From: Rummeliibacillus sp963792445
GTDB lineage: Bacteria > Bacillota > Bacilli > Bacillales_A > Planococcaceae
Assembly: GCA_963792445.1 (NCBI GenBank)
Contig: CAWBWO010000002.1
Location: 496,001 to 560,000, forward strand
Reading direction: 5' to 3'
DNA length: 64,000 nucleotides
The notes beneath the pieces are model-generated. The model made no database searches and was not told the DNA's origin. It was given only the letters and a program-made list of their open reading frames with translations. Position 1 is the first letter of the stretch. Every line of letters starts with the position of its first letter. Below are positions 35,379 through 44,266 of the stretch, one piece after another. A program made the position numbers and the translations under genes.

Positions 35379-35441
35379 ATTCACATATTACAAAGAGTAA
35401 TCGTGTTTTTTCGGTACTTTTTGTAATATGTGAATTTTTTT
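35379..35441 (+). promoter_or_regulatory. 22-bp leader hairpin with U-tract (attenuator or thermosensor?)
   Basis: AATTCACATATTACAAAGAG plus TA (35379-35400) pairs almost perfectly with 35415-35436 and is followed directly by a T-run. It lies between the promoter and the csp RBS, so it reads as an intrinsic terminator in the csp leader. Confidence 0.7.
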
Positions 35442-35491
35442 CTTTCAAAAAGCTTATATATTAAAAATTTTTATTAATGGAGGTCATTTAA

Positions 35492-35692
35492 ATGACACAA
35501 GGTACAGTAAAATGGTTTAACGCAGAAAAAGGTTTCGGTTTCATCGAAGTTGAAGGCGGAGCAGACGTATTCGCTCACTTCTCAGCAATCCAAGGCGACG
35601 GTTTCAAATCTTTAGACGAAGGTCAAAAAGTTGAATTCGAAGTTGAAGAAGGCCAACGCGGACCACAAGCTGCAAACATTGTAAAACTTTAA
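35492..35692 (+). CDS. Cold-shock protein, CspB/CspD family
   Basis: A 66-residue single cold-shock domain that binds single-stranded RNA/DNA and acts as an RNA chaperone. RNP1 is KGFGFIEV (residues ~13-20) and RNP2 is VFAHFSAI (~26-33). The C-terminus ends QRGPQAANIVKL, standard for Bacillales Csp. GGAGG lies 7 nt before the ATG. The ~140-nt 5' leader is typical of cold-shock genes and holds a very long hairpin (35379-35441). Terminated at 35729-35761. Confidence 0.95.
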   Translation: MTQGTVKWFNAEKGFGFIEVEGGADVFAHFSAIQGDGFKSLDEGQKVEFEVEEGQRGPQAANIVKL

Positions 35693-35728
35693 TTTCTAAC
35701 TATTAAGTTTAGATGTATTTAAAAATTT

Positions 35729-35761
35729 AGAGGAATCCTTTCATAGGGTTCCTCTTTTTTT
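35729..35761 (+). terminator. Terminator of csp
   Basis: AGAGGAATCC pairs with GGGTTCCTCT, then a T-run. The following ~600 nt (to 36359) hold no supportable gene; a short minus-strand hydrophobic stretch (FVLLLFGFTLFVGVYKQYK) near 35830-35890 has no start codon. Confidence 0.85.
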
Positions 35762-36359
35762 GGTTCGACTCTAACGTCTATATAAAAATGCTTGGAAATA
35801 TTGATTGGACATTACTTAGACGCCCTTTTGTATTGTTTGTATACCCCAACAAATAATGTAAAGCCAAAAAGAAGAAGTACGAAAATAAAAGGCTTTAGTC
35901 TAATAAAAGAATAAAGTCAACTGTATTTCAATTATGCACATTTCAAGTAGGATATTTTACACCATTCAACAATTTCCGAAAAAACGTAGGCTGTTCAAGC
36001 AACCATTTAATAACAAATGGGGAATCAGTTCTGATTAATCAATTAACAGCTTGAAATTACTTCAGTGCAATTTGGACCCTTTTATAATTATTACTCACGG
36101 TGAATTTGCATAATTGAAGCTAATGAAATTTTCTTTTTCACTTTATTAAACATAATTAGGAATATACATAATATAATGAAAACATGTGAATTTTAACTCC
36201 ATTACATAATTTGTTTTTATTGATCGCTATTTTATTGAAATTTTATCTTTTAGTCATGGGGTTGAGCCATAGCATTTTAAGATTGCCAATGTTATGTTAT
36301 AAGCAAATTTTTCGTGAGAAATGTATTCATGAAATTGACTTAAAAAGGAGAATAATGCA

Positions 36360-37052
36360 TTGATGAATTTATCGATTTCTGAAATTAAAAGACAATCTAA
36401 ACAATCTTTAAAAGGAAATTGGGGACTAGTTGTAGGGCTTACGTTTATTATGTTTATCATAGTCGTTATAGTCCCAACTATTTTTGAAATTATTTTTAGT
36501 GGTGGGTTTACGACATGGATGCACCAAGAGAATACACCATTTGGAGCAAGCTTGGTGAATTTCATTATTACCATTTTACTAATTCCACTTTCTATTGGAG
36601 CTTATTGGTTTTATTTATCTTTAGTTCGGAAGCAAACTCCTTCCCTTTCTACTGTGTTTTCAGTCTATAAAGACGGTAAAACCTCAGTAAAATTGATTGG
36701 TGCGTCTATACTACAAGGTATTTTCGTGTTTTTATGGTCGTTGCTATTTATTATTCCTGGAATAATTAAAGCATTAGCTTACTCTCAGACATATTACATA
36801 TTACGTGATCATCCTGAATATACGATTCTTAAAGCAATATCAGAGAGTAGAAGAAAAATGAATGGATTCAAGTGGAAATACTTCTTATTGGGACTAAGTT
36901 TTATTGGTTGGGGTATTCTCTGCATATTATCACTAGGAATCGGATTTTTGTGGCTTGTACCTTATTACTCTGCTTCAATGGCTACATTTTATAATCAAGT
37001 GATAAATAGTGAAGAAATTGAAACAAGAAATCATGCAAATATTAATAATTAG
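36360..37052 (+). CDS. DUF975-family integral membrane protein
   Basis: A 230-residue protein with about five or six hydrophobic segments. The N-terminal MNLSISEIKRQSKQSLKGNWG and the motifs IPLSIGAYWFYLSLVRKQ and FIIPGIIKALAYSQTYYILRDHP are characteristic of DUF975 (YtcA/YhgE-like small membrane proteins of Firmicutes); function unknown. The TTG at 36360 has AAGGAG nine nt upstream, whereas the ATG at 36363 has twelve; the TTG is slightly favoured. Monocistronic, followed by two hairpins (37083-37105 and 37144-37177). Confidence 0.8.
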   Translation: MMNLSISEIKRQSKQSLKGNWGLVVGLTFIMFIIVVIVPTIFEIIFSGGFTTWMHQENTPFGASLVNFIITILLIPLSIGAYWFYLSLVRKQTPSLSTVFSVYKDGKTSVKLIGASILQGIFVFLWSLLFIIPGIIKALAYSQTYYILRDHPEYTILKAISESRRKMNGFKWKYFLLGLSFIGWGILCILSLGIGFLWLVPYYSASMATFYNQVINSEEIETRNHANINN

Positions 37053-37143
37053 TAAAGCATCTAACAATCAAAATTTCCTTCCTAAACGTAGGAGGAAGGT
37101 TTTGAAAAATTATTTGATATGTCCTTATTTCAATAACTGTGAT

Positions 37144-37177
37144 AAAAGCCAGCTGTCAAGTATCAGCTGGCTTTTAT
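37144..37177 (+). terminator. Terminator downstream of the DUF975 gene
   Basis: AAAAGCCAGCTG pairs with CAGCTGGCTTTT. A second, weaker hairpin (CTTCCT/AGGAAG) lies at ~37083-37105. Confidence 0.8.
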
Positions 37178-37339
37178 ATCGTAATCAAAATCAATTATCG
37201 CGGGTTACTATGGCAATTTCATTATGATATGTACCATTTGTTTTATTTGATTTACAGATCAGTACCATCATAATTAGTGGATTCATTGCATATGTTTTGG
37301 TGTTGATATGGATTCCTTTTTTCATAATACTAAGTGATC

Positions 37340-37600
37340 AGGATGAACCGATATCGTAACCTACCTTCAAAGCGAGAAGTATGCTTTAAAATTGTAAAAG
37401 TTGTCATACCAGGGCTTATTGATTTTACATATGGAATATGATGTACAATTATTCAATAATAACCTAAAAGAATAACAATTGCAGTAAACCATAGAATAGA
37501 TAGTAGTGCATAACCAAAACCATAATTTTTGAAGAACTAACGCAGATAACTTTTCATTTAAAGATTTTTTGATAATCGGTGTAAGGATATATTTCAACAT
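37340..37600 (-). pseudogene. Decayed small membrane protein
   Basis: The minus-strand frame starts MLKYILTPIIKKSLNEKLS. After a shift near 37525 another frame reads YGFGYALLSILWFTAIVIL then, past a stop, VHHIPYVKSISPGMTTFTIL and further broken sequence. It looks like a short membrane protein with frameshift and stop damage. No family recognised. The flanking 37180-37340 and 37600-37857 show no gene I can support. Confidence 0.4.
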
Positions 37601-37857
37601 CTAAAAATTACATAGAAAGTACTTGCTGTGTTTTTAAATAGTTGGTCAACCTCTTATAGGATCAAGATTTTAACCGTCATATAGGAAAATCTATGCATAG
37701 CAAATGAGGTATGAACAAAAGTTTAAAGAAGTTAACAATTGAGTAGATGAATAAATTCTATCAACATGCTATAGTAAAAGTAGATAATCGAAGACTTTCG
37801 TTTATCTGTTTTAGAAAAAGTGTTAGCTAAATATAAATCGTGCCGAGGTGTTTAACT

Positions 37858-38055
37858 ATGAATGAGCAAACTGTACGAGAGCAATCTACATGGGAACATT
37901 ACAAGTTAATCGAAGCTGAAAATTTTCACTTAAAACGACAATTAGCTAATAAAAACAAAGAAAATAAGCAACTGAAACGAGTCATTAGCGCTTTAAAAGA
38001 AGATAAGAAAAAAGAAAAACAACGCTATCGAAATAATGGAAAAGCTAAAAAGTAA
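37858..38055 (+). CDS. Small charged coiled-coil protein
   Basis: A 65-residue, highly charged, Lys/Glu/Gln-rich protein (EQTVREQSTWEHYKLIEAEN) with heptad-like leucine spacing (LIEAENFHLKRQLANKNKE then LKRVISALKEDKKKEKQ), predicted as one long helix or coiled coil. GAGGTG about 8 nt before the ATG supports translation, and a terminator-like hairpin follows at 38103-38150. Family unknown. Confidence 0.55.
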   Translation: MNEQTVREQSTWEHYKLIEAENFHLKRQLANKNKENKQLKRVISALKEDKKKEKQRYRNNGKAKK

Positions 38056-38102
38056 TTTGAAAATAGGTTAAGTAAAATTTAATACGATGATCGGAATAAT
38101 GG

Positions 38103-38150
38103 AGAGCACTGAATTTACGTAATTACTGCGTTTATTTAGTGCTCTTTTCT
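38103..38150. terminator. Terminator after the coiled-coil gene
   Basis: AGAGCACTGAAT pairs with ATTTAGTGCTCT across a long loop, then TTTTC. Confidence 0.65.
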
Positions 38151-38279
38151 TATAAAGAAGACATTCTGATGAAATTAACAGTTCTGTGAAGTGTTTAACG
38201 GGAAAATTAACAAGTTAGTATTTACAGCATCCCTCCTGTTATATACACAGTTTAAAAGAACTTTTTAATTAAAGTTATT

Positions 38280-39191
38280 CTACATTGGCTCCTTCCTCTC
38301 GTCTAAATGCTCTTTTAAAAATTGAATCCATACTCTTGTTGCGTAAGAAAGATAGCCATCCTTTCTCCATACGATGCCTAATTGCCAATGGACTTCTTGA
38401 TTGACAATCGGCAATACTTTGATTCCCAAATGGTCAACATTTAAATTAGTTACATTACTTTGTGGTAGTATGCTGATCCCCATGTTACAAGAAACCATCT
38501 CGAGAATGAATTTCCACTGCGATGTTTCACAAAGTATATTGGGTTCAAAACCCATTCTTTCACATTCCTGTAAGATAAAACGGCGAACCGCAAAGCCTTC
38601 ATGGAAGATGATAAACTTTTCATCTTTTAATTCTTCCCATGTTACCAATTCCTTGTTGGCAAGGGGATGAGTGTGATGGACAAGTAATCGGAGGTCCCCT
38701 TTTAAAAATGGAATATAATTAATCGGTTCATCTACCGGTGATTTTGGCACCTCAAGTACGATTAAATCTAGTTCTCCGTTATCCAATGCATGTTTTAAAT
38801 TTGCTTCTCCATCCTCCACGAAATGAATAGTGATATTGGGATATTGCTTAGAGAATGCGGACATATTACTAGTGAGAATCTCTGTACCGACAGAGGAGAA
38901 GATGCCCATCTTGATGGAGCCTTTTTCTACGTGTTTTAAATCGTCCAATTCTTGATAAAAACGGCGATATAATTTAGAAATTTGTTCGCCATAATCAAAA
39001 AGAAGTTTTCCGGTATCTGTAAGTTCTAATTTTCTTGTTGTCCGTATTAATAATTGCACATCTAATTCTTTTTCTAATTCTTTTACTACATTACTGATTG
39101 TTGGCTGTGAAACATATAATTGTTCGGCTGCTTTAGAAAAGCCACCTTGCTTTACGACTTCAGTAAAGTAATGAATTTGCCTGTTGTCCAT
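38280..39191 (-). CDS. LysR-family regulator, cluster A
   Basis: A 303-residue LTTR. Winged HTH at residues ~1-60 (MDNRQIHYFTEVVKQGGFSK, AAEQLYVSQPTISNVVKELE), a linker helix, and a periplasmic-binding-like effector domain (~90-295: GIFSSVGTEIL, LDLIVLEVPKSP, CNMGISILPQSNV). AAGGAG lies 8 nt before the ATG. It is divergent from the GntP permease gene with a ~245-bp shared upstream region, the classic layout in which an LTTR controls its neighbour. It resembles CidR/YwbI-type LTTRs. The probable effector is the permease substrate or a metabolite of it. Confidence 0.88.
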   Translation of the reverse strand: MDNRQIHYFTEVVKQGGFSKAAEQLYVSQPTISNVVKELEKELDVQLLIRTTRKLELTDTGKLLFDYGEQISKLYRRFYQELDDLKHVEKGSIKMGIFSSVGTEILTSNMSAFSKQYPNITIHFVEDGEANLKHALDNGELDLIVLEVPKSPVDEPINYIPFLKGDLRLLVHHTHPLANKELVTWEELKDEKFIIFHEGFAVRRFILQECERMGFEPNILCETSQWKFILEMVSCNMGISILPQSNVTNLNVDHLGIKVLPIVNQEVHWQLGIVWRKDGYLSYATRVWIQFLKEHLDERKEPM

Positions 39192-39437
39192 TCTGTTTTC
39201 TCCTTATATATAAAATACTTAAATATATTCTATCAATAATATGTATTTTTATTATAACTGAATACCTTCTATAATAATCAAACGACTAGGTAATATCTAA
39301 GAAATGGGAAAAGCAAATAGACATTTCTAGTTAGTTTAGCAAGATGAATTGTTACTTATAAATCAAAGGATAACGCATTCATTGTTGAACAAAAAATCCT
39401 GATTACAGGTGAATAGATTTTTTTGGGGGAAAATAGA

Positions 39438-40757
39438 ATGGAAATCATTCAAGTTGTTGGTATATTGCTTGCAATTGTATTTATCATTATTGCGGCAATG
39501 AAAGGTTTAAATATCTTGATGGTAGCTCCGATTGCTTCCATCATCGTAATCTTAACGAACCAAATGGACTTTTTCTCGTATATTATAGGAGCAGAGCATT
39601 CTTATATGACGGGTCTTGCTGGTTTTATTATTAAATTCTTTGCTGTATTTGTGTTAGGAGCTATTTTTGCGAAGTATATCGATGCGAGTGGAGCTGCTCA
39701 ATCAATCGCGCAAAAGATTTTATCAAAAACAGGTACAGATAAGCCGTTTCCAGTATTGGTTGCACTTTTCATTATTACAGCCATCTTAACTTATGGAGGA
39801 TTAAGCTTATTCGTAGTAGTATTTGTGCTTATTCCACTTGCCAAACCGTTATTTAAACAATTAAATATTGCTTGGAACTTAATCTCTATTCCGATTATGC
39901 TCGGTTTAGGTACATTTACGATGACAATGCTTCCTGGTACACCATCTATCCAAAATGTTGTTCCTACAGCCTACCTTGGCACAACACTTACTGCTGCACC
40001 ATTGTTAGGTATCATTGGGACAGTTGTGGCTGTTGCCTTTGGTCTTTGGTATATGAAATCTATGTTAAAGAAAAGTATTGCAAAAGGAGAAACTTTTGCT
40101 GATTTTGATGTGGATGAAACAAATGAAGAAGTAAGAACCAAAATTCCGCCTTTCTTCATGAGTATCTTGCCAATTGTGTTACTCATCATCATTATTTTTG
40201 TAGGTAGTGCATTAAAAATGCAAAATAGTATCTTAATCGCATTAACAGTTTCTATTGTTGTTTCAGCGATTATCTTTAACAAATATATTCCAAGTCAAAA
40301 AGCTGTGTTCAATGAAGGTGCAAGTAGTTCTGTTATGCCAGTCTTTTTAACTGCTTCTACTGTAGCTTTTGGTGTTGTAATCACTTTGGCACCGGGATTT
40401 AAATATATTTCTGACTTCATATTAGGAATCCCTGGAAACCCACTAATCAGTTTATCCGTTGCATCTGCATTATTCGGCGCTATAACTGGTTCAGCATCAG
40501 GGGCCTTGGGAATTGTTATGGGCGCATTTGCTAAAAGTTATATTGCTATGGGACTTGATCCAGAAGTCATCCATAGGGTAGCGGCTGTTGCATCATCTGT
40601 ATTCACAGTTATGCCGCATACTGGTGTTGTCTTAACATTCTTTGCTTTAACAGGCCTTAACCATAAAAATGGCTTTAAATATCAATTCTTTACAATGACT
40701 GGAGCTAATTTAGTTGCGTTAATCGCAGTATTAATTGCTGCCATCTTAATTTATTAA
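39438..40757 (+). CDS. GntP-family organic acid permease, cluster A (YxjC-like)
   Basis: A 439-residue secondary transporter with about 12 hydrophobic segments. GntP landmarks are GLAGFIIKFFAVFVLGAIFAKY, a long acid-rich middle loop (ADFDVDETNEEV), IPGNPLISLSVASALFGAITGSASGALGI, and HRVAAVASSVFTVMPHTG. GntP proteins are H+ symporters for gluconate or other hydroxy acids. With a 3-hydroxybutyrate-dehydrogenase-like enzyme in the same cluster, and by analogy with B. subtilis yxjC/yxjF, 3-hydroxybutyrate is the likely substrate (inference). The ATG at 39438 follows GGGGGA. A hairpin (40772-40806) separates it from the lipocalin-SDR pair. Confidence 0.85.
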   Translation: MEIIQVVGILLAIVFIIIAAMKGLNILMVAPIASIIVILTNQMDFFSYIIGAEHSYMTGLAGFIIKFFAVFVLGAIFAKYIDASGAAQSIAQKILSKTGTDKPFPVLVALFIITAILTYGGLSLFVVVFVLIPLAKPLFKQLNIAWNLISIPIMLGLGTFTMTMLPGTPSIQNVVPTAYLGTTLTAAPLLGIIGTVVAVAFGLWYMKSMLKKSIAKGETFADFDVDETNEEVRTKIPPFFMSILPIVLLIIIIFVGSALKMQNSILIALTVSIVVSAIIFNKYIPSQKAVFNEGASSSVMPVFLTASTVAFGVVITLAPGFKYISDFILGIPGNPLISLSVASALFGAITGSASGALGIVMGAFAKSYIAMGLDPEVIHRVAAVASSVFTVMPHTGVVLTFFALTGLNHKNGFKYQFFTMTGANLVALIAVLIAAILIY

Positions 40758-40771
40758 TAGTTAGGTCATTG

Positions 40772-40806
40772 CAGCCTGGTGAATTATTCATCAGGCTTGT
40801 TTCTTT
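40772..40806 (+). terminator. Terminator after GntP permease A
   Basis: GCCTGGTGAAT pairs with ATTCATCAGGC (one G-U), then TTGTTTCTTTTT. Confidence 0.7.
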
Positions 40807-40864
40807 TTAGGTGAACATTTTTATTTATAATATAAACAAATAAGTTTTATTTAAAATATATATT

Positions 40865-40892
40865 TTTGTTATATATGGAAAGCACCTATAAT
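40865..40892 (+). promoter_or_regulatory. Probable promoter of the lipocalin-SDR pair
   Basis: A perfect -10 TATAAT at 40887-40892 with a weak -35 (TTTGTT) 16 nt upstream. Transcription would begin near 40899, about 20 nt before the three-way-junction structure. Confidence 0.5.
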
Positions 40893-40921
40893 AATTGTGT
40901 AAGGAAAACATAAGAAAGTCT

Positions 40922-40990
40922 GGATGAGTAATCGCTATTTAATAGCGATGTAAATAAACTAAGAAATTAGTTTAGAAAAGTAACTCATCC
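40922..40990 (+). ncRNA. Candidate three-way-junction leader RNA
   Basis: P1 GGATGAGT (40922-40929) with ACTCATCC (40983-40990) closes P2 ATCGCTA/TAGCGAT (40931-40949) and P3 AAACTAA/TTAGTTT (40956-40973). P3 is capped by a GAAA tetraloop, and the junction strands are A-rich. All three helices are fully Watson-Crick. It lies between a TATAAT promoter and the lipocalin RBS. It does not match the purine, SAM, TPP, preQ1 or hammerhead cores I know. No U-run follows P1, so translational control or mRNA stability is more likely than termination. Confidence 0.55.
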
Positions 40991-41035
40991 TTTCAAAAGA
41001 TACCTCACATATTAATTACAGAAGGTGAATATAAA

Positions 41036-41497
41036 ATGGTTTTAGCATTCAAGAGTCAAGCTACTGAACCAACATTACGTGAACAAGTAATCGGTACATG
41101 GTCACTTGTTTCTTACCAATCAACAGATAAAGAAGGAAATGTGATTTATCCATTAGGAAAAGATGCAAAAGGATTTATCATGTATAATCCTGATGGCTAT
41201 ATGTCAGCACAAATTATGGCTACTGGCCGCCCTGCTTACCAATCTGGTGACCTACATACAGGTACACAAGAAGAAATGGCAGCAGCAGCACACGGTTATC
41301 TAGCTTATTCAGGCCGCTTTGAAGTAGATGAAGAAAAACAAGAATTAACTCATCACATGGAAGTCAGCATGAATCCAACATGGCTTGATCAATCTCAACC
41401 TCGTATCGCCAATATTGATGGTGACGTTGTTACTATCTTTAATGGAATTAAACCTGAAGATAAACTTATTTGGAAACGTGTAGAACAAAATATATAA
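41036..41497 (+). CDS. Lipocalin-like domain protein, cluster A
   Basis: A 153-residue cytosolic beta-barrel-type protein. REQVIGTWSLVSYQSTDKEG, FIMYNPDGYMSAQIM, AYSGRFEVDEEKQELTHHME and IANIDGDVVTIF match the lipocalin-like domain (PF13924) seen beside SDRs and polyketide genes. Its role is unknown; binding or hydrating a small hydroxy/keto acid is conceivable. AGAAGGTGA precedes the ATG. It is followed after 26 nt by the SDR gene, so they form an operon, with the three-way-junction leader upstream. A 59%-like paralogue by eye sits at 42881 in cluster B. Confidence 0.8.
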   Translation: MVLAFKSQATEPTLREQVIGTWSLVSYQSTDKEGNVIYPLGKDAKGFIMYNPDGYMSAQIMATGRPAYQSGDLHTGTQEEMAAAAHGYLAYSGRFEVDEEKQELTHHMEVSMNPTWLDQSQPRIANIDGDVVTIFNGIKPEDKLIWKRVEQNI

Positions 41498-41523
41498 TAT
41501 GATGGATTAAAGGAGTAATACTC

Positions 41524-42279
41524 ATGGCACAAGAACGTACAGTTATCGTAACAGGCGCAGCACAAGGAATCGGCTACGCTATCGCAGAAGAATTTAAAAA
41601 CAATGGTGACTTTGTTGCAATCTTTGACTTAAACGAAGAAGCAGCAACTAGTGCAGCTGAAAAATTAGGCAATGCAAAAGGCTACGCAGTAAACGTAGCA
41701 GACGAAGAAAGTGTTAAATCTGCAGTTGAACAAGTCATTGCAGAACGTGGAACAGTTGATGTCCTAGTAAACAATGCAGGCGTTCAATTTATTTCACCTG
41801 TTGAAGACTTCCCAGGAGAAAAATGGGATTTCGTCATGAATGTAATCCTAAAAGGAACATTCTTAACTACAAAATATGCCCTTCCTGCTATGAAAAAACA
41901 AAATAAAGGACGTATTATCAATATTTCATCTGGTCACGGTAAACGCCCAGATGCTTACAAAGCAGCTTATTGTGCAGCAAAAGCTGGTCAAATCATGTTT
42001 ACTCGCGTTGTTGCTCTTGAAAATGCACAAAATGGCATCACTGCAAACGCTGTTTTACCTGGACCAACTCGTACAGCATTAATCGAAAAACAATTACCAA
42101 AACTTGCTGAACAAGATGGAACAAGTGTAGAAGAAGCATTAAATCACCACATCTTAGGTGCTCAATGGATGAAACGTCTACTTGAACCTTCAGAAATCGC
42201 AGCTGCATGTGTATTCTTAGCATCAGATGGCGCAGCAGCTATCACTGGCGAAGCACTTGCTGTTACAGGTGGAGAATAA
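41524..42279 (+). CDS. 3-hydroxybutyrate dehydrogenase-like SDR, cluster A (YxjF-like)
   Basis: A 251-residue NAD(H)-dependent short-chain dehydrogenase. The cofactor motif is TGAAQGIG (10-17), Asp35 after the second strand favours NAD, and NNAG is at 83-86. Residues Gln88, Ser136, His138, Lys146, Tyr149 and Lys153 keep the spacing of the D-3-hydroxybutyrate dehydrogenase active site (Gln94, Ser142, His144, Lys152, Tyr155, Lys159 in Pseudomonas enzymes). It would oxidise D-3-hydroxybutyrate to acetoacetate in the cytosol. AAAGGAG precedes the ATG. It is cotranscribed with the lipocalin-like gene; an SDR paralogue sits at 45871. Confidence 0.88.
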   Translation: MAQERTVIVTGAAQGIGYAIAEEFKNNGDFVAIFDLNEEAATSAAEKLGNAKGYAVNVADEESVKSAVEQVIAERGTVDVLVNNAGVQFISPVEDFPGEKWDFVMNVILKGTFLTTKYALPAMKKQNKGRIINISSGHGKRPDAYKAAYCAAKAGQIMFTRVVALENAQNGITANAVLPGPTRTALIEKQLPKLAEQDGTSVEEALNHHILGAQWMKRLLEPSEIAAACVFLASDGAAAITGEALAVTGGE

Positions 42280-42603
42280 TTTTATAACAACCTTTCGTTT
42301 TAAAAGGTGATCTTTGGCGGGTAATTACAAATTATCCGCTTTAAACTGTTTAGACTTCGTTCAGAGTTTACCCGGATTACTGGTATCTTTAGATTAAAAA
42401 AATGTATTATTAAAACTTTAAAATGCTCACAAACATTGATATATAAATGCTTGTGAAATCTTTTTAATATATTTCATTTGGTGTTTACTTAAAGTTAAAA
42501 ACACCAACAAATGCTGATATATCAATGTTATATGGGTGCTTTTTAATGTGTGCTGAATGCTTACTTGACGGTGCTATATGGGTGAGTAATAAGCGTTAAT
42601 TGA

Positions 42604-42696
42604 GCAATCGATGAACTTGGAGAAGACTTCTTGAATGCAGTTCAAGAGGGACAAAAAATTGAAATCAAAGAAGACGGAACAGTTATCGTATTCTAA
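42604..42696 (+). pseudogene. Orphan C-terminal fragment of an unidentified protein
   Basis: After a TGA the frame reads AIDELGEDFLNAVQEGQKIE then IKEDGTVIVF and a stop. It reads as a well-formed protein C-terminus with no N-terminal part and no start codon. The rest of 42280-42880 holds several A/T-rich hairpins (for example CACAA ... TTGTG near 42427-42455) but no gene. Confidence 0.4.
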
Positions 42697-42712
42697 GCTG
42701 TTCTATAATAGA

Positions 42713-42751
42713 TGGGACTAAAATGGATTATCTATTCTAGTCCCGTTTTTT
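42713..42751 (+). terminator. Terminator after the orphan fragment
   Basis: GGGACTA pairs with TAGTCCC, then GTTTTTT. Confidence 0.75.
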
Positions 42752-42880
42752 ATGGGGAATTGATGGAATGGTACTCCAAGATAACTTATTTGTTTTATAA
42801 GATATAACTTAATAAGTATTTTAAGAAATTAAGAATAAGTGAAATAATGGAATCGAACAAAAATAAAGGAGATAATCAAA

Positions 42881-43306
42881 ATGACATTAAAAGAACAATT
42901 AATTGGTGTATGGTCACTTGAATCATACCAATCTGAAGATCAAGAAGGAAATGTAGTTTATCCATTTGGAGAAGATGCAATGGGCTTTATCATGTATCAC
43001 CCAGATGGTTATATGTCTGCTCAACTATCTAAACAAGGACGTGCTCCATACGCATCAGGAGACATACATGTTGGAACAACTGAAGAAATGGCAAATGCAG
43101 CTGTTGGTTATATGGCATATTGCGGTAAATTCGAAGTGAACGAAGAAACTGGAGTAGTAACACATCACATGGAAGTTAGCATGAATCCTACATGGGAAGG
43201 ACAACAACAACCTCGATTAGGAAAAATTGAAGGTGATGTACTAAAAATCATGAATGGTTTAAACGAAGCACAAAAATTAGTTTGGAAAAAATGTCCAAAA
43301 CACTAA
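42881..43306 (+). CDS. Lipocalin-like domain protein, cluster B
   Basis: A 141-residue paralogue of the protein at 41036, with the same motifs: KEQLIGVWSLESYQSEDQEG, FIMYHPDGYMSAQLS, YCGKFEVNEETGVVTHHMEV, and NPTWEGQQQPR. It lacks the N-terminal extension of copy A. AAAGGAG is 8-9 nt before the ATG. Unlike in cluster A it is separated from its SDR: LysR-2 (opposite strand) and GntP-2 lie between. It has its own terminator at 43317-43352. Function unknown; association with LysR/GntP/SDR is preserved despite rearrangement. Confidence 0.8.
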   Translation: MTLKEQLIGVWSLESYQSEDQEGNVVYPFGEDAMGFIMYHPDGYMSAQLSKQGRAPYASGDIHVGTTEEMANAAVGYMAYCGKFEVNEETGVVTHHMEVSMNPTWEGQQQPRLGKIEGDVLKIMNGLNEAQKLVWKKCPKH

Positions 43307-43316
43307 TTTAAATAAT

Positions 43317-43352
43317 CAACTGTTTACCGATATTCTAAGGTAAACAGTTTTA
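43317..43352. terminator. Bidirectional terminator between lipocalin B and LysR-2
   Basis: AACTGTTTACC pairs with GGTAAACAGTT, with a T-rich tail. Confidence 0.85.
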
Positions 43353-43359
43353 TAAAAAG

Positions 43360-44266
43360 TTACTTGAAGATATTTTTGGAGAGATCTAGAAATGCTTGTG
43401 CAGATGGTGAGAGTAGACCATTTTTTTTATACGTAATGACAATATGATTTTTATAAATTGGTTCACCAATTGTATATAAATTTGCATTAACTTTTATGTC
43501 ATCATTAGCAATAATGCATTCAGGAATAATGGTTAGAGCATTACAACTATTGGCTATCCTAAATCCATTTTCGATATTTTGAGTTTCTAAAAAAATATTT
43601 GGCTTGATGTTATATTGAGTAAATAACTCATCTGTAAGTCTTCTTAAACCTAAGCCTTGTTTCAATAAGATAAATTTTTCGCCATCCAAACATTTATAGT
43701 CGAATGGAATATGCATACCTGGTACGTTACTCTTCATTATATAAATGATGACCTTTGGGTACTACAAGAAAAATGTTTTCATCATACAATTTTTCATATT
43801 TGATATCTTCATTTGTTATGGGAAGCATATTTAAACAGATATCAATTTTATTTTGAATTAGTTTGGAATCAAGAACATCAGCAGTATCTTCAATTAGAAC
43901 TACCTCAATGCCAGGATATTTTTCTATAAATGAAGGAAGTATATAGTACAGATTATAGGAAGCTAAAACTGGATTTGTACCAATAATCAGTCTCCCTTTT
44001 TCTAAATTCGAAATTCTCTCCATTTCATGTTTCATATTTACATAAAGATCATTTATTTTCCCCATATATGAGACATAGATTTCACCTGCATAGGTTAAAG
44101 TAATAGGGGAAACATTACGATTAATAAGTTCAACGCCTAATTCTTGTTCTACCGTTTTTATATACTTACTTAAATAGGGTTGAGATATAAAAAGTTCTCT
44201 TGCTGCTTTAGAAATGCTCCCAAACTCAGCAACAGCCATTAAATATTTAGTAAAAAGATCATTCAT
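43360..44266 (-). pseudogene. LysR-family regulator, cluster B (frameshifted)
   Basis: LTTR with N-terminal HTH (MNDLFTKYLMAVAEFGSIS, KAARELFISQPYLSKYIKTVE) and effector domain start (LIIGTNPVLASYNLYYILP). The frame stops at HHLYNEE* (~43728). The next frame continues NVPGMHIPFDYKCLDGEKFI, LRRLTDELFTQYNIKPNIF and ends DLSKNIFK, completing a normal ~300-residue LTTR. A single indel in GAAGAGTAACG is enough to explain it. The start at 44266 is chosen for MNDLF; a GTG at 44278 is closer to AAGGAG. It is divergent from GntP-2 with ~265 bp between. Confidence 0.8.

Noticed and set aside
35730..36250. Possible small membrane protein on the minus strand near 35830-35890
   Set aside because: A hydrophobic run ending in a stop exists, but it is preceded by a stop with no start codon or RBS.
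40922..40990. Hammerhead ribozyme
   Set aside because: The CTGGATGAG start is reminiscent of CTGATGAG, but the conserved CGAAAC core and a cleavage triplet are missing.
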